Positions 47,806 through 57,725 of a DNA stretch of 64,000 nt are shown here, piece after piece. How positions within the stretch are numbered: position 1 is the first letter of the stretch; each line of letters opens with the position of its first letter. The position numbers and the translations under genes are program-made. Source of the DNA: Nesterenkonia cremea (GTDB taxonomy: Bacteria; Actinomycetota; Actinomycetes; Actinomycetales; Micrococcaceae); NCBI RefSeq assembly GCF_014642675.1, contig NZ_BMIS01000002.1, positions 310,001 to 374,000 on the forward strand. The letters are read 5' to 3'. Under the pieces are notes generated by a model, which searched no databases, had not been told where the DNA came from, and worked only from the letters and a program-made list of their open reading frames with translations.

Positions 47806-49782
47806 GTGAGCGATGAACAGCCGCATGAGGTGGGCTCCCGTCGTCGCCGTCGCGAGATCCGCGAGGCGCGGGAGCGCGCAGCTGCAGCAGAGCGCGAGCG
47901 GGAAGAGTCCCTGCGGCGTCGGTTGAGCTTCGATGAGGCTCTCCGCGAAGAGGAGGGGGAGAAGTCCGCTCCCCGCAAGCCCGTCACCCGGTCCGAGGCA
48001 GGCTCCTCCGATGAGGTCTTCGACCAGAGCATCTTCGACCAGGAGGCGCCGCAGCAGAAGGCGGCCAGCTCCAACGGTGCCCGGCAGAAGAAGAGCGCCT
48101 CCCGCGCGGGGGTACGAGGAACCCGTCAGCCCAGTCCGGTGGAGACCGGCGCAGCCCGCCGCAGCCCAGCTCCGAAGAGCAGCGCATCCAGCGCAGAATC
48201 CCCGGCACCCTCTCGACGCCGCGCTCAGCTGGAGGCCGCGCAGTCGCCGGCTCAGCTGCAGAAGCAGGAGATGCCGAAGCCGCTTCCGGTCAGCAGCGTC
48301 CACGCACCCGCCGCAGGAGCCTCCGCCGCGCAGAACCAGCCGGCAGACACTCCGGAGGAGCCAGAGCCCGCACGTCCGGCCGCCACCCCCGCAGAGCCCT
48401 TCGAGTCCGTGGTCTCCCCGCACCGTGCAGCGTCCCCGGCGGAGCCCCATGAGGAGGGCCCGGTGGAGCTCCACGAGGATCGCCCCCGCGACTTCCTGGA
48501 TGACCATCTGGAGGATGATGAGCAGTTCCAGGAGCGCATCGAGCATGATGAGGACGGCACCCCGCTGCTCATCTCCTCCTCCAGCTACGGCCGCGGCTAC
48601 CAGACCGTCACCCCGGTGGACAGCAGCGTGAGCCGCACTGTCCTTCAGCGGCGCCGTCAGCGCCGGCGTCGTCGCAACCTGACCCTGGCCGCGGCTCTGG
48701 CCGGCTTCACCGTGCTGGTCATCGGCTTCGTCTGGGCGGTGGGCGCCTTCCTCGGCGGAGGCGGTCCGGAGGACTATGACCAGGTGGCCGGAGACACGGT
48801 GGAGTTCACCGTGACCGAGGGCGACGTCCCGGAGGCCATCTTCAACCGCCTGGTGGATGAGGAGATCGTCGCCAGCGAAGAGGCGCTGAACGAGGCCTGG
48901 TCGGCCTGGCAGGCCGAGGGCGGCGATGACCTGCTGCGCACCGGCGATTTCGCCCTCTACGAGGAGATGCCGGCCGAAGACGCCATCGCCGCGATCTTCG
49001 ACGGTGAGGAAGCCTCCCACTACTTCAGCATCAACTCCGGTATGCGCATCGATGATGTGCTCGACGCCATCGCCGAGCAGACCGGCGTGGACCGCCGCGA
49101 GCTCAGCGAGATCAACGAGAACCCGCAGCAGCTCGGCCTGCCTGAGGGGGCAGAGACCCTCGAGGGCTATTTGGCCGTGGGCGAGTACAGCCCCACGGTG
49201 GAGGCCAGTGCCGAGGAGATCCTGCGGGAGCCCGTTGAGCGCACCTTCGAAGAGCTCGAGGAGCTCGGAGTCGAGGAGGGCGAGCAGTTCGAGCTCATCA
49301 CCAAAGCCTCCTTGGTCACCGCAGAGGCGCACTACGACGCCGACGGCGGCGACTACGCCACCATCGCCGGTGCCATCGAGAACCGTCTCGAGGAACAGGG
49401 CGATGAGGACAGCGAGACGGAGGGCTACCTCCAGATCGACGCCGCGGTGATCTACGGACTCGGCACCCAGCAGATCCACTTCACCGATGAAGAGCGTGAG
49501 GACGCAGACAACGAGTACAACACCTACCAGCACACCGGGCTGACCCCGGGGCCCATCGAGGCTCCTCATCCGGAGGCTCTGGCGGCGGTGGCCGATCCCG
49601 ATGCGAACGATTATCTCTACTGGGTCACGGTGGACCTGGAGACCGGCGAGACGCTCTTCGCCACCACCTACAGCGACCACCAGGAGAACGTGCAGATGCT
49701 CAACGAGTACTGCGAGGAGAACTCCGAGATCTGCTCCGGCGAGCCCGCCGAGCAGGCCGAAGCCGTCGAGCCCGGAGAATGA
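47806..49782 (+). CDS. mltG: Endolytic murein transglycosylase MltG
   Basis: Membrane-anchored lytic transglycosylase that cleaves nascent peptidoglycan and may end glycan strands. The 658-residue protein starts with about 280 disordered, Ala/Pro/Glu-rich cytoplasmic residues, far longer than in E. coli. One membrane helix follows (LAAALAGFTVLVIGFVWAVGAF, about 295-316). The YceG domain has the catalytic-region LITKASLVTAEAHYD near residue 508 and GYLQIDAAVIYGLG. The GTG at 47806 has GAGGA seven bases upstream. It precedes aroE, as in relatives where ruvX usually lies before mltG. Confidence 0.92.
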   Translation: MSDEQPHEVGSRRRRREIREARERAAAAEREREESLRRRLSFDEALREEEGEKSAPRKPVTRSEAGSSDEVFDQSIFDQEAPQQKAASSNGARQKKSASRAGVRGTRQPSPVETGAARRSPAPKSSASSAESPAPSRRRAQLEAAQSPAQLQKQEMPKPLPVSSVHAPAAGASAAQNQPADTPEEPEPARPAATPAEPFESVVSPHRAASPAEPHEEGPVELHEDRPRDFLDDHLEDDEQFQERIEHDEDGTPLLISSSSYGRGYQTVTPVDSSVSRTVLQRRRQRRRRRNLTLAAALAGFTVLVIGFVWAVGAFLGGGGPEDYDQVAGDTVEFTVTEGDVPEAIFNRLVDEEIVASEEALNEAWSAWQAEGGDDLLRTGDFALYEEMPAEDAIAAIFDGEEASHYFSINSGMRIDDVLDAIAEQTGVDRRELSEINENPQQLGLPEGAETLEGYLAVGEYSPTVEASAEEILREPVERTFEELEELGVEEGEQFELITKASLVTAEAHYDADGGDYATIAGAIENRLEEQGDEDSETEGYLQIDAAVIYGLGTQQIHFTDEEREDADNEYNTYQHTGLTPGPIEAPHPEALAAVADPDANDYLYWVTVDLETGETLFATTYSDHQENVQMLNEYCEENSEICSGEPAEQAEAVEPGE

Positions 49783-49784
49783 TC

Positions 49785-50690
49785 GTGACCGCATCCACCA
49801 CCCCTGGATCCATGGGGCGGGCGGCGGTGCTCGGTCACCCGATCGGGCACTCTCAGTCCCCGCTGCTGCATGCCGCGGCCTACGGCCACCTCGGCCTGGA
49901 CATCGATTACACGCGCATCGACCTCCAGGAGGAGGGCGTGGAGGAGTTCCTCGCCGCCTACGCTCACGAGCAGGGCTGGTTGGGCTGGTCGGTGACCATG
50001 CCGCTGAAGGCGGCGATGGTCTCGCACATGGCGGTCACCTCCTCCCGGGTGAAGACCCTGGGCGTGCTCAACACCGTGATCCGTCAGGCCGATGGGAGCC
50101 TCCACGGGGAGAACACTGATGTGGACGGCATCGTGGAGGCTCTGCGTGAGGCCGGGCTGGGCTCTGTGTCCGCAGGGCAGTCTTCGGAGAGGCCGTTGGG
50201 CATCCTCGGCGCCGGTGCGACCGCCTCGGCGGCACTGGCCGCGGCGGCGGAGCTCGGCAGCACCGAGGTGTGCGTCTACGCCCGATCGCCTGAGCGCGCT
50301 GCGAGCCTGGCGCCGGTGGCCCAAGTTCTGGGGCTTCAGCTCACCCTGCGGCCCAGTGCGGAGTTCGTCGTGGAGGCCCCCTCGCTGAGTGCTGCCATCT
50401 CCACGCTGCCCCCGCGCGCCGCAGACGGCCTGGCCGAGGAGTTCGCCGCGGTCGGGAACCTTGCCGGGATCCCGCTGCTGGACGTCGCCTATGACCCCTG
50501 GCCCTCGCAGCTCGCCCTGGGATGGGAGCGCGCCGGCGGCACAGTGGTCAGCGGACTGGTCATGCTGCTGCACCAGGCGGTGCGGCAGGTGGAGCTCTTC
50601 ACCGACGGTGCGCAGGCCCCTGCGGCCGCCCAGTCGGCAGAGGATCACTCTGCCATGGTTCATCAGATGAGAAGCGCCCTGGGACTGTGA
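49785..50690 (+). CDS. aroE: Shikimate dehydrogenase
   Basis: NADPH-dependent reduction of 3-dehydroshikimate. The substrate site has [13 protein letters not shown] and WSVTMPLK with the catalytic Lys near residue 72, plus GENTDVDG. The nucleotide site is [16 protein letters not shown] near residue 140. The GTG at 49785 is preferred to the ATG at 49779 because GGAGA at 49774-49778 is correctly spaced only for the GTG. The 301-residue protein starts two bases after mltG. Confidence 0.9.
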   Translation: MTASTTPGSMGRAAVLGHPIGHSQSPLLHAAAYGHLGLDIDYTRIDLQEEGVEEFLAAYAHEQGWLGWSVTMPLKAAMVSHMAVTSSRVKTLGVLNTVIRQADGSLHGENTDVDGIVEALREAGLGSVSAGQSSERPLGILGAGATASAALAAAAELGSTEVCVYARSPERAASLAPVAQVLGLQLTLRPSAEFVVEAPSLSAAISTLPPRAADGLAEEFAAVGNLAGIPLLDVAYDPWPSQLALGWERAGGTVVSGLVMLLHQAVRQVELFTDGAQAPAAAQSAEDHSAMVHQMRSALGL

Positions 50691-50712
50691 CGTCCCCGGG
50701 CACAGGCACGGA

Positions 50713-50718
50713 TAGGAT
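50713..50718 (+). promoter_or_regulatory. Leaderless promoter -10 box of aroC
   Basis: TAGGAT lies seven bases before the ATG at 50726. The earlier in-frame ATG at 50717 overlaps the box. Confidence 0.5.
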
Positions 50719-50725
50719 GGGGTCC

Positions 50726-51967
50726 ATGTTGCGTTGGCTGACCTCCGGAGAATCACACGGAAAATCACTCGTCGGAATCCTTGAGGGGCTTCCCGCCGGA
50801 GTGCGACTGACCAGTCAGATGGTCCAGGACACCCTGGCCCGTCGCCGGTTGGGCTATGGCCGCGGTGCGCGGATGAAGTTCGAGCAGGACCAGGTCACCA
50901 TGCTGGCCGGCGTCCGCCACGGCATCACCCAGGGCGGCCCGCTGACCATCGAGGTCGGCAACACTGAGTGGCCCAAATGGGAGAAGGTCATGAACCCGGA
51001 CCCGGTGGATCCCGCCGAGCTGGAGGGCCTGGCCCGCAACGCTCCGCTGACCCGCCCGCGCCCCGGTCACGCCGACTACACCGGCATGCAGAAGTACGGC
51101 TTCTCCGAGGCCCGTCCCGTGCTGGAGCGCGCCTCCGCCCGTGAGACCGCCACCCGCGTGGCCCTGGGCACCGCAGCCCAGGCCTTCCTGGCCGAGCTGG
51201 GCATCCGGACCGTCTCCCACACCACCGTCATCGGCCCCGTGGAGGTTCCGGAGGATGCTTCGGTGCCGCATGCCGATGATGTCGACGCCCTCGACGCCGA
51301 CCCGCTGCGCTGCTTCGACGCCGCCACCTCCGAACGGATGGTGGCCGAGGTGGACGACGCCCATAAGGCGGGGGAGACTCTCGGCGGCGTCGTGGAGGTC
51401 GTCGTGGACGGCCTGCCCCCGGGACTGGGCAGCTATGTCCACTGGGACCGCCGACTCGACGCACGCCTGGCCGGAGCCCTGATGGGCATCCAGGCGATCA
51501 AGGCAGTGGAGGTCGGAGACGGCTTCCGGACCACTCGGCGTCGCGGCACCCAGGCCCACGATGAGATCGAGCGGGGCGAGGACGGCACGCTGCGCCGCGA
51601 CGGCAATAAGGCCGGCGGCGTGGAGGGCGGCATGAGCGTCGGCGGCATGCTGCGCGTGAGTGCAGGCATGAAGCCCATCGCGACCGTCCCGCGCGCCCTG
51701 CGCACAGTCGACACCGCCAGCGGTGAGGAGACCACCGCCCACCACCAGCGCTCCGATGTCTGCGCCGTGCCTGCGGCCGGCGTCGTGGCCGAGGCCATGG
51801 TGGCCCTGGTGATCGCCCAGGCCGTGCTGGAGAAGTTCGGCGGGGACTCTGTGGCCGAGGTTCGCCGCAATATGGAGAGCTACCTCGCGAACCTGCCCGT
51901 GGTGGGGGAGAACCCGGAGGCAGCAGGCAGCGCCGGCGACCCCCTCCAGGCGCCCGCAGGTTTCTGA
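50726..51967 (+). CDS. aroC: Chorismate synthase
   Basis: FMN-dependent last step of the shikimate pathway. Signatures are [19 protein letters not shown] at the N-terminus, [27 protein letters not shown] and RGTQAHDEI. The 413-residue length is normal. The leaderless start [12 protein letters not shown] agrees with homologues. An own promoter inside the aro run means that aroC-aroK-aroB can be expressed apart from aroE. Confidence 0.95.
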   Translation: MLRWLTSGESHGKSLVGILEGLPAGVRLTSQMVQDTLARRRLGYGRGARMKFEQDQVTMLAGVRHGITQGGPLTIEVGNTEWPKWEKVMNPDPVDPAELEGLARNAPLTRPRPGHADYTGMQKYGFSEARPVLERASARETATRVALGTAAQAFLAELGIRTVSHTTVIGPVEVPEDASVPHADDVDALDADPLRCFDAATSERMVAEVDDAHKAGETLGGVVEVVVDGLPPGLGSYVHWDRRLDARLAGALMGIQAIKAVEVGDGFRTTRRRGTQAHDEIERGEDGTLRRDGNKAGGVEGGMSVGGMLRVSAGMKPIATVPRALRTVDTASGEETTAHHQRSDVCAVPAAGVVAEAMVALVIAQAVLEKFGGDSVAEVRRNMESYLANLPVVGENPEAAGSAGDPLQAPAGF

Positions 51968-51969
51968 GC

Positions 51970-52497
51970 ATGTCCAACATTGTGCTCATCGGTCCGATGG
52001 GCTCGGGCAAGTCCACTGTGGGCGCCGCCCTGGCCCGACGGCTCGGCCGGCCCCATGTGGACTCCGACCACTTCTTCGTGGCCCGCTACGGCCCTATCCC
52101 GGACTACTTCACCACCCACGGTGAGAAGGACTTCCGGGAGCGGGAGCACCGGGTGGTCGCGGAGCTGCTGGACTCGCCCCGGCCCTCGGTCATCAGCCTG
52201 GGCGGCGGTGCGGTGATGGACGAGCGCACCCGCGCGCTGCTGGGCGAGCAGATGGTGATCATGCTCGACATCACGGAGGAGCAGGCCGCCCTGCGCATCG
52301 GCGACGGGACCACACGCCCGGTGCTCGGAGACGAGCCCATGGAGGCCTGGAAGCGCATCTACGCCGAGCGCGAGGGCATCTACCGGGCCTGTGCAGATAT
52401 GGTTCTCCCAGCCGATGATGAGAGCATCGAAACCAGGGTAGATACCATAGTTGCCAGACTGAACCCCACCCCATCAGGAGATGACACCACTCCATGA
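51970..52497 (+). CDS. aroK: Shikimate kinase
   Basis: ATP-dependent phosphorylation of shikimate. Walker A is IGPMGSGKSTVG at residue 7, the shikimate-binding Asp is in HVDSDHFFVARYG, and LGGGAV and TRPVLG follow. The 175-residue length is normal. It starts two bases after aroC and overlaps aroB by four. Confidence 0.95.
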   Translation: MSNIVLIGPMGSGKSTVGAALARRLGRPHVDSDHFFVARYGPIPDYFTTHGEKDFREREHRVVAELLDSPRPSVISLGGGAVMDERTRALLGEQMVIMLDITEEQAALRIGDGTTRPVLGDEPMEAWKRIYAEREGIYRACADMVLPADDESIETRVDTIVARLNPTPSGDDTTP

Positions 52498-53672
52498 GCC
52501 ACGAGGCTGAGAACGGAACTCCCCAGACCGAGCCCGAACCGACGGTGATCAGGGTCGGCCAGAGCGGGGATGCCGGACAGGAGGTGGGCAGCGCCGGTGC
52601 CGGATCCTATGACGTACTCGTGGGCAACGGGCTGCTCGCCAAGCTCCCCGAGATGATCGGCGCTCAGGCCGAGCGCGTCCTGGTCATCCACCCGCGTGCC
52701 CTGCGCGCCACCGGCGATGTGGTCCGTGAGGACCTCGAGAAGGCCGGCTACACCGCCATGGTCGCCGAGATCCCCGACGCCGAAGAGGGCAAGCACATCC
52801 AGGTGGCCGCATTCTGCTGGCAGGTCCTGGGGCAGAACGACTTCACCCGCTCCGATGCGGTGGTCTCCGTGGGTGGAGGTGCGGTGACCGACGTCGCCGG
52901 CTTCGTCGCCGCCACCTGGCTGCGCGGGGTGCGTGTGGTCCATATGCCCACCACGCTGCTGGGCATGGTGGACGCCGCCATCGGCGGCAAGACCGGCATC
53001 AACTCTGCCGAGGGCAAGAACCTGGTGGGCTCCTTCCACCACCCCGCCGGCGTGCTGGCCGATCTGGACACTCTGCTGACCCTGCCGCGCAATGAGCTGG
53101 TGGCCGGTCTGGCCGAAGTCGTGAAATGCGGCTTCATCGCCGATGAGAAGATCCTGGAGATCATCGAGTCGGCCCCGGATCAGGCCCAGAATCCGCACTC
53201 CTGGCAGCTGCGGGAGCTCATCGAGCGCGCCATCACCGTCAAGGCCGGTGTGGTCGGAGAGGACCCCAAGGAGTCCGGCGTCCGCGAGTCCCTGAACTAC
53301 GGACACACCCTGGCCCACGCCATCGAGCTGGCCGAGCGCTACCAGTGGCGCCACGGCGCTGCGGTGGCCGTGGGCATGGTCTTCGCCGCCGAGCTGGCCC
53401 GCAGCCTGGGCCGCCTGGACGATGAGACCGCGGACCGCCACCGGAACATCCTGACCTCCCTGGGCCTGCCCACCACCTACCGGGACGACCGCTGGTCCCA
53501 GCTGCTGGAGGGCATCCGCCGGGACAAGAAGAACCGCGGCGACCAGCTGCGCTTCGTGCTGCTGAACGGCCAGGGACGCCCGGCCACAGTGGAGATCCCG
53601 GACGCCTCGATCCTGTTCACCACGTACCAGGAGATCGCCGAGCCGGTCACCGGCACCACGGTGACCATCTAG
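52494..53672 (+). CDS. aroB: 3-dehydroquinate synthase
   Basis: NAD- and metal-dependent second step of the shikimate pathway. Motifs are SVGGGAVTDVAGFVAATWLRG, HMPTTLLGMVDAAIGGKTGIN, ELVAGLAEVVKCG, and the zinc ligands in NYGHTLAHAIE and RHGAAVAVGM. At 392 residues it has an extra N-terminal tail of about 35 polar residues. The ATG overlaps the aroK stop as ATGA. Confidence 0.95.
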   Translation: MSHEAENGTPQTEPEPTVIRVGQSGDAGQEVGSAGAGSYDVLVGNGLLAKLPEMIGAQAERVLVIHPRALRATGDVVREDLEKAGYTAMVAEIPDAEEGKHIQVAAFCWQVLGQNDFTRSDAVVSVGGGAVTDVAGFVAATWLRGVRVVHMPTTLLGMVDAAIGGKTGINSAEGKNLVGSFHHPAGVLADLDTLLTLPRNELVAGLAEVVKCGFIADEKILEIIESAPDQAQNPHSWQLRELIERAITVKAGVVGEDPKESGVRESLNYGHTLAHAIELAERYQWRHGAAVAVGMVFAAELARSLGRLDDETADRHRNILTSLGLPTTYRDDRWSQLLEGIRRDKKNRGDQLRFVLLNGQGRPATVEIPDASILFTTYQEIAEPVTGTTVTI

Positions 53673-53691
53673 GGTCCTGCCAGAGACACTG

Positions 53692-53697
53692 TAGAAT
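53692..53697 (+). promoter_or_regulatory. Candidate -10 box for efp-nusB
   Basis: TAGAAT 41 bases before the efp GTG, in the 66-base gap after aroB. The -35 region is weak. Confidence 0.4.
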
Positions 53698-53738
53698 TAC
53701 CCGTCGGTCCAAGAAGCAGATCAGAGAGAGACGCACCT

Positions 53739-54296
53739 GTGGCAACCTCGAACGACATCAAGAACGGCTCTGTGCTCAAGCTGGAAGGCCAGCTCTGGAA
53801 CACTCTGGAGTTCCAGCACGTCAAGCCCGGCAAGGGCGGCGCCTTCATCCGCACCAAGCTGAAGAACATCACCTCGGGCAAGGTGGTCGACAAGACCTTC
53901 AACGCCGGTGCCAAGCTTGAGTTCGCCACGGTGGACCGCTCCACCTATCAGTACCTCTACATGGACGGCGAAGACTACGTCTTCATGGACCTGCGCGACT
54001 TCGACCAGGTCACCGTCCCGGCCACTGTGGTCGGCGACGCCGCCAACTTCCTGCTGGAGTCCGCTGAGGTCCAGCTGGCCATCAACGAGGGCACCCCGCT
54101 CTACATCGAGATGCCGCCCTCGGTGGTCCTGGAGATCACCCAGACCGATCCGGGTCTGCAGGGTGACCGCTCCAAGGCAGGCACCAAGCCCGCGACCCTG
54201 GAGACCGGTCACGAGATCCAGGTCCCGCTGTTCGTGGAGCAGGGCACCAAGGTCAAGGTCAGCACCTCCACCTCCGAGTACCTCGGCCGAGTCTGA
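53739..54296 (+). CDS. efp: Elongation factor P
   Basis: Relieves ribosome stalling at polyproline stretches. The 185-residue, three-domain protein has the tip loop [19 protein letters not shown], with Lys near residue 32 that is the modification site in some bacteria. [19 protein letters not shown] and [24 protein letters not shown] are typical. GTG start after AGAGAGAGACGC. nusB follows 17 bases later. Confidence 0.97.
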   Translation: MATSNDIKNGSVLKLEGQLWNTLEFQHVKPGKGGAFIRTKLKNITSGKVVDKTFNAGAKLEFATVDRSTYQYLYMDGEDYVFMDLRDFDQVTVPATVVGDAANFLLESAEVQLAINEGTPLYIEMPPSVVLEITQTDPGLQGDRSKAGTKPATLETGHEIQVPLFVEQGTKVKVSTSTSEYLGRV

Positions 54297-54313
54297 ACGG
54301 CGCACGGAGAACA

Positions 54314-54727
54314 GTGGCAAAGAGAAGCAAAGCACGACGCCGGGCCCTCGAAGTCCTCTTCGAGGCCGAGCAGCGGGACATGGACCCGTTGCAGGTCCTG
54401 CGTGTCCGCCGGGAGAAGGCCGATCTCATCGTCAACGACTATGTGGTCGAGATCCTCGACGGTGTGAAGACCGAGCAGGAGCAGATCGACGAGCTCCTGT
54501 CCACCTACGCCCGCGGATGGACCTTGGACCGGATGCCGCGGGTGGACCTCATGGCCCTGCGCATCGGGGCTTGGGAGCTGCTCTACAACGAGGAGATCCC
54601 CGACGGCGTCGCCGTGGCCGAGGCCGTGGCGCTGGCGCGGGAGCTCTCCACCGATGAGTCCCCGCCCTTCGTCAACGGCCTGCTCGGCCGGCTGCAGAAG
54701 CTGAAGCCGACCCTCGAGCTCGGCTGA
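54314..54727 (+). CDS. nusB: Transcription antitermination factor NusB
   Basis: RNA-binding helical protein needed for rRNA antitermination. KARRRALEVLFEAEQRDMDP is the N-terminal signature, DRMPRVDLMALRIGAWELLY and PDGVAVAEAVALARELSTDES the C-terminal one. 137 residues, GTG start. The efp-nusB pair before the pyr operon is conserved in actinobacteria. Confidence 0.95.
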   Translation: MAKRSKARRRALEVLFEAEQRDMDPLQVLRVRREKADLIVNDYVVEILDGVKTEQEQIDELLSTYARGWTLDRMPRVDLMALRIGAWELLYNEEIPDGVAVAEAVALARELSTDESPPFVNGLLGRLQKLKPTLELG

Positions 54728-54781
54728 GGTAAGCTGACACCCGGCATAACTTGATACACACTTCAAGACCTCCTTTAAGGA

Positions 54782-54797
54782 TCGTCCCGTGAGGCGA
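54782..54797 (+). promoter_or_regulatory. PyrR-binding RNA loop before pyrR
   Basis: TCGTC (54782-54786) pairs with GGCGA (54793-54797) around the hexaloop CCGTGA, which fits the CNGNGA core of PyrR-binding loops. The ribosome-binding site AGGAAGGAG follows at once, so UMP-bound PyrR would hide it. Control of pyr genes by this loop is established for PyrR; the translational mode here is inferred from its position and the absence of a terminator. CTGACA at 54734-54739 may be a -35. Confidence 0.8.
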
Positions 54798-54808
54798 GGA
54801 AGGAGTCT

Positions 54809-55381
54809 ATGGTGGCGACACCTGAGACTGCAGAATCATCGCAGGTCATGTCCGCATCCGATGTGGAGCGGGCACTGACGCGCATCGCGCATGAGATCGT
54901 CGAGACCCAGCGGGGGACCGAGGGCCTCATGCTGCTGGGCATCCCGCGCCGCGGAGCGCCCTTGGCCGTTCGGCTGGGGGAGAAGCTGGCGCGGATCGAC
55001 CCCTCATTCGACCCGGCCGCCTCCGTCGGAGCTCTGGACATCACCATGTACCGGGACGACCTCCGCTCCGGAGCCGCCCGCACCCCTGAGCCCACGCATG
55101 TGCCCGACGCCGGCGTGGACGGGGCCACGGTCGTCCTGGTGGACGACGTCCTCTACTCCGGGCGCACCATCCGTGCGGCCCTGGACGCCCTCTCCGATCT
55201 GGGACGGCCCCAGACCGTCCGGCTGGCCGTGCTCGTGGATCGCGGGCACCGTGACCTGCCCATCCGCGCCGATCATGTGGGGAAGAATCTGCCCACCTCT
55301 CGCGAGGAGCGGGTCTCGGTGAAGTTGGCCGAGACCGACGGCGTCTCCGCTGAGCAGGAGGGTGTGGTGATCACCCGATGA
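54809..55381 (+). CDS. pyrR: Bifunctional pyr operon regulator / uracil phosphoribosyltransferase PyrR
   Basis: Binds pyr mRNA when UMP is high and also has uracil phosphoribosyltransferase activity. The PRPP motif is [22 protein letters not shown] near residue 112. [10 protein letters not shown] near 53 and the basic patch [10 protein letters not shown] are typical of PyrR. 190 residues with a short N-terminal extension. It is the first gene of the pyr operon and overlaps pyrB by four bases. Confidence 0.95.
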   Translation: MVATPETAESSQVMSASDVERALTRIAHEIVETQRGTEGLMLLGIPRRGAPLAVRLGEKLARIDPSFDPAASVGALDITMYRDDLRSGAARTPEPTHVPDAGVDGATVVLVDDVLYSGRTIRAALDALSDLGRPQTVRLAVLVDRGHRDLPIRADHVGKNLPTSREERVSVKLAETDGVSAEQEGVVITR

Positions 55382-56385
55382 GGCACCTGCTCTCCACCGC
55401 TGACCTCAGCCGCGAGGACGCGCTGAGCATCCTGGACACCGCCGAGGAGATGTCCGGAGTCTCGGCTCGCGAGGTCAAGAAGCTCCCCACGCTGCGCGGA
55501 CGCACCGTGGTCAACCTGTTCTTCGAGGACTCCACCCGCACGCGCATCTCCTTCGAGGCGGCCGCCAAGCGGCTCTCGGCGGATGTCATGAACTTCTCCG
55601 CCAAGGGGTCCTCGGTCTCCAAGGGGGAGTCCCTGAAGGACACCGTCCAGACCCTGGAAGCCATCGGGGCCGACGCCGTGGTCATGCGGCACTGGGCCTC
55701 CGGAGCCGCTGCCCAGCTGGCCGCCTCCGACTGGACCGACTGTGCTGTGGTCAACGCCGGAGACGGAACCCATGAGCACCCCACCCAGGCCCTGCTGGAT
55801 GCTCTGACCCTGCGCCGCCGCTGGCATGCCGCCCACCACGGGCCCGACCAGTCCCCGCGGGGCACCGATCTGAGCGGCATGAAGGTGCTGATCGTCGGCG
55901 ACATCCTGCACTCCCGGGTGGCGCGTTCGAACATCTGGCTGCTCAACACGCTCGGTGCAGAGGTGGGGCTCGTCGCCCCGGCCACGCTGCTGCCGGTGGG
56001 GGTGGAGACCTGGCCCGTCACTGTCCACTACAGCTTCGACGAGGCACTGGCCCCCGACTCTGCCGGACGCACACCGGATGCGGCGATGATGCTGCGCGTC
56101 CAGGCCGAGCGCATGGTGGGCGGAGGCTTCTTCCCGACGGCCGCCGAATACACCCGACGCTGGGGGCTCACCGATGAGCGGCTGGCCACGCTGGAGCGGC
56201 TGCGGCTGGGGGAGACCGACTGCCCCGCCATGCTCCTGCACCCCGGCCCCATGAACCGGGGCGTTGAGGTCTCCTCAGCAGCCGCGGACTCCCCGTTGAA
56301 CCACGCACTCGACCAGGTCTCCCACGGTGTCTCCGTGCGCATGGCGGTGCTCCACCTGCTGCTGACAGGAGCTGATGACTCATGA
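55378..56385 (+). CDS. pyrB: Aspartate carbamoyltransferase catalytic subunit
   Basis: Forms carbamoyl-aspartate in UMP synthesis. The carbamoyl phosphate motif [19 protein letters not shown] is near residue 45 and [18 protein letters not shown] near 130. At 335 residues it is slightly long. No pyrI regulatory-chain gene is near. Chained to pyrR and pyrC by ATGA overlaps. Confidence 0.96.
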   Translation: MRHLLSTADLSREDALSILDTAEEMSGVSAREVKKLPTLRGRTVVNLFFEDSTRTRISFEAAAKRLSADVMNFSAKGSSVSKGESLKDTVQTLEAIGADAVVMRHWASGAAAQLAASDWTDCAVVNAGDGTHEHPTQALLDALTLRRRWHAAHHGPDQSPRGTDLSGMKVLIVGDILHSRVARSNIWLLNTLGAEVGLVAPATLLPVGVETWPVTVHYSFDEALAPDSAGRTPDAAMMLRVQAERMVGGGFFPTAAEYTRRWGLTDERLATLERLRLGETDCPAMLLHPGPMNRGVEVSSAAADSPLNHALDQVSHGVSVRMAVLHLLLTGADDS

Positions 56386-57725
56386 CCGCCCCCGCGAATC
56401 CCGCACTTCTGGTCACCGGTGCCCGCCCCTACGGCGAGGAGCCCCAGGACCTGCTGATCTCCGAGGGCCGCATCGCCGCCGTCGGGACCGAGGCCGACGG
56501 GCAGGCCGAGCAGCTGCGTGCCCAGGGCACCGAGGTGGAGACCATCGAGGCCGAGGGGCAGATCGCCCTGCCCGGTCTGGTGGACCTGCACACCCACCTG
56601 CGCGAGCCCGGCCGGGAGGACGCCGAGACGGTGGCCACCGGCTCCCGCGCCGCAGCACTGGGAGGCTTCACCGCCGTGCATGCGATGGCCAACTCCTCAC
56701 CGGTGGCGGATACGGCCGGCGTCGTGGAACAGGTGCACCGGCTGGGACTGGACGCCGGATACACCGAGGTCTACCCGGTGGGCGCGGTGACCGTGGGCCT
56801 GGCCGGTGAGAAGCTGGCCGAGCTGGGTGCGATGGCCGAGTCCTCCGCCCAGGTGCGGATGTTCTCCGACGACGGTCACTGTGTGCACAACCCGGTGCTG
56901 ATGCGCCGGGCACTGGAGTACGTGAAGGCATTCGACGGCTTCATCGCCCAGCACGCTCAGGAGCCGGCGCTGACCGGCTGGGACACCGACACGCCCGCCC
57001 AGATGAACGAAGGCTGCGTCTCCGCCGAGCTCGGTCTGCCCGGCTGGCCCGCAGTGGCCGAGGAGGCGATCATCGCCCGCGATGTGCTGCTGGCCCAGCA
57101 CGTGGGCTCGCGGCTGCACATCTGCCACGTCTCCACCCAGGGCAGCGTGGAGATCATCCGCTGGGCCAAGGAGCGCGACATCGATGTCACCGCTGAGGTC
57201 ACCCCGCACCACCTGATCCTCACCGATGAGCTGGTCCGCAGCTATGACCCGGTGTACAAGGTCAACCCGCCGCTGCGCACCGAGGCTGATGTCCATGCGC
57301 TGCGCGCGGGCCTGGCCGACGGCACCATCGACGTCATCGGCACCGATCACGCCCCGCACCCCACTGAGGCCAAGGAATGCGAATGGTCCCAGGCGGCCAT
57401 GGGCATGACCGGGCTGGAGACCGCACTCTCCGTGGTGCAGATGACCATGGTGGAGACAGGGCTGATCGACTGGCGCCGCGTCGCGGAGATCACCTCCGCC
57501 AAGCCCGCCGAGATCTACCGGCACGCCCACCAGGGCCGCCCGCTGGCCGCCGGTGAGGCCGCCAACCTGATCCTGCTGAATCCCGAGGCCAGCCGCACGG
57601 TGGACCCGGCCCAGCATGCCTCCAAGGGGCGGAACTCGCCCTTCCGCGGCATGGAGCTGCCCGGCCAGGTGCGCACCACCGTCCTCAACGGCCGGGCTGT
57701 GGTCCGGGAAGGAGCACTGGTATGA
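56382..57725 (+). CDS. pyrC: Dihydroorotase
   Basis: Zinc amidohydrolase that closes carbamoyl-aspartate to dihydroorotate. The metal motif [20 protein letters not shown] is near residue 68. [21 protein letters not shown] and GTDHAPHP supply the other ligands. The 447-residue length is class I. Overlaps its neighbours by four bases on both sides. Confidence 0.96.
   Translation: MTAPANPALLVTGARPYGEEPQDLLISEGRIAAVGTEADGQAEQLRAQGTEVETIEAEGQIALPGLVDLHTHLREPGREDAETVATGSRAAALGGFTAVHAMANSSPVADTAGVVEQVHRLGLDAGYTEVYPVGAVTVGLAGEKLAELGAMAESSAQVRMFSDDGHCVHNPVLMRRALEYVKAFDGFIAQHAQEPALTGWDTDTPAQMNEGCVSAELGLPGWPAVAEEAIIARDVLLAQHVGSRLHICHVSTQGSVEIIRWAKERDIDVTAEVTPHHLILTDELVRSYDPVYKVNPPLRTEADVHALRAGLADGTIDVIGTDHAPHPTEAKECEWSQAAMGMTGLETALSVVQMTMVETGLIDWRRVAEITSAKPAEIYRHAHQGRPLAAGEAANLILLNPEASRTVDPAQHASKGRNSPFRGMELPGQVRTTVLNGRAVVREGALV

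Noticed and set aside
48100..48580. Horizontal transfer signal in the disordered N-terminal part of mltG
   Set aside because: The Ala/Pro-rich composition follows from disorder; base composition and neighbours are normal.
50522..51967. Long form of aroC starting inside aroE
   Set aside because: The first 68 residues are out-of-frame aroE. Chorismate synthase begins [12 protein letters not shown] at 50726.
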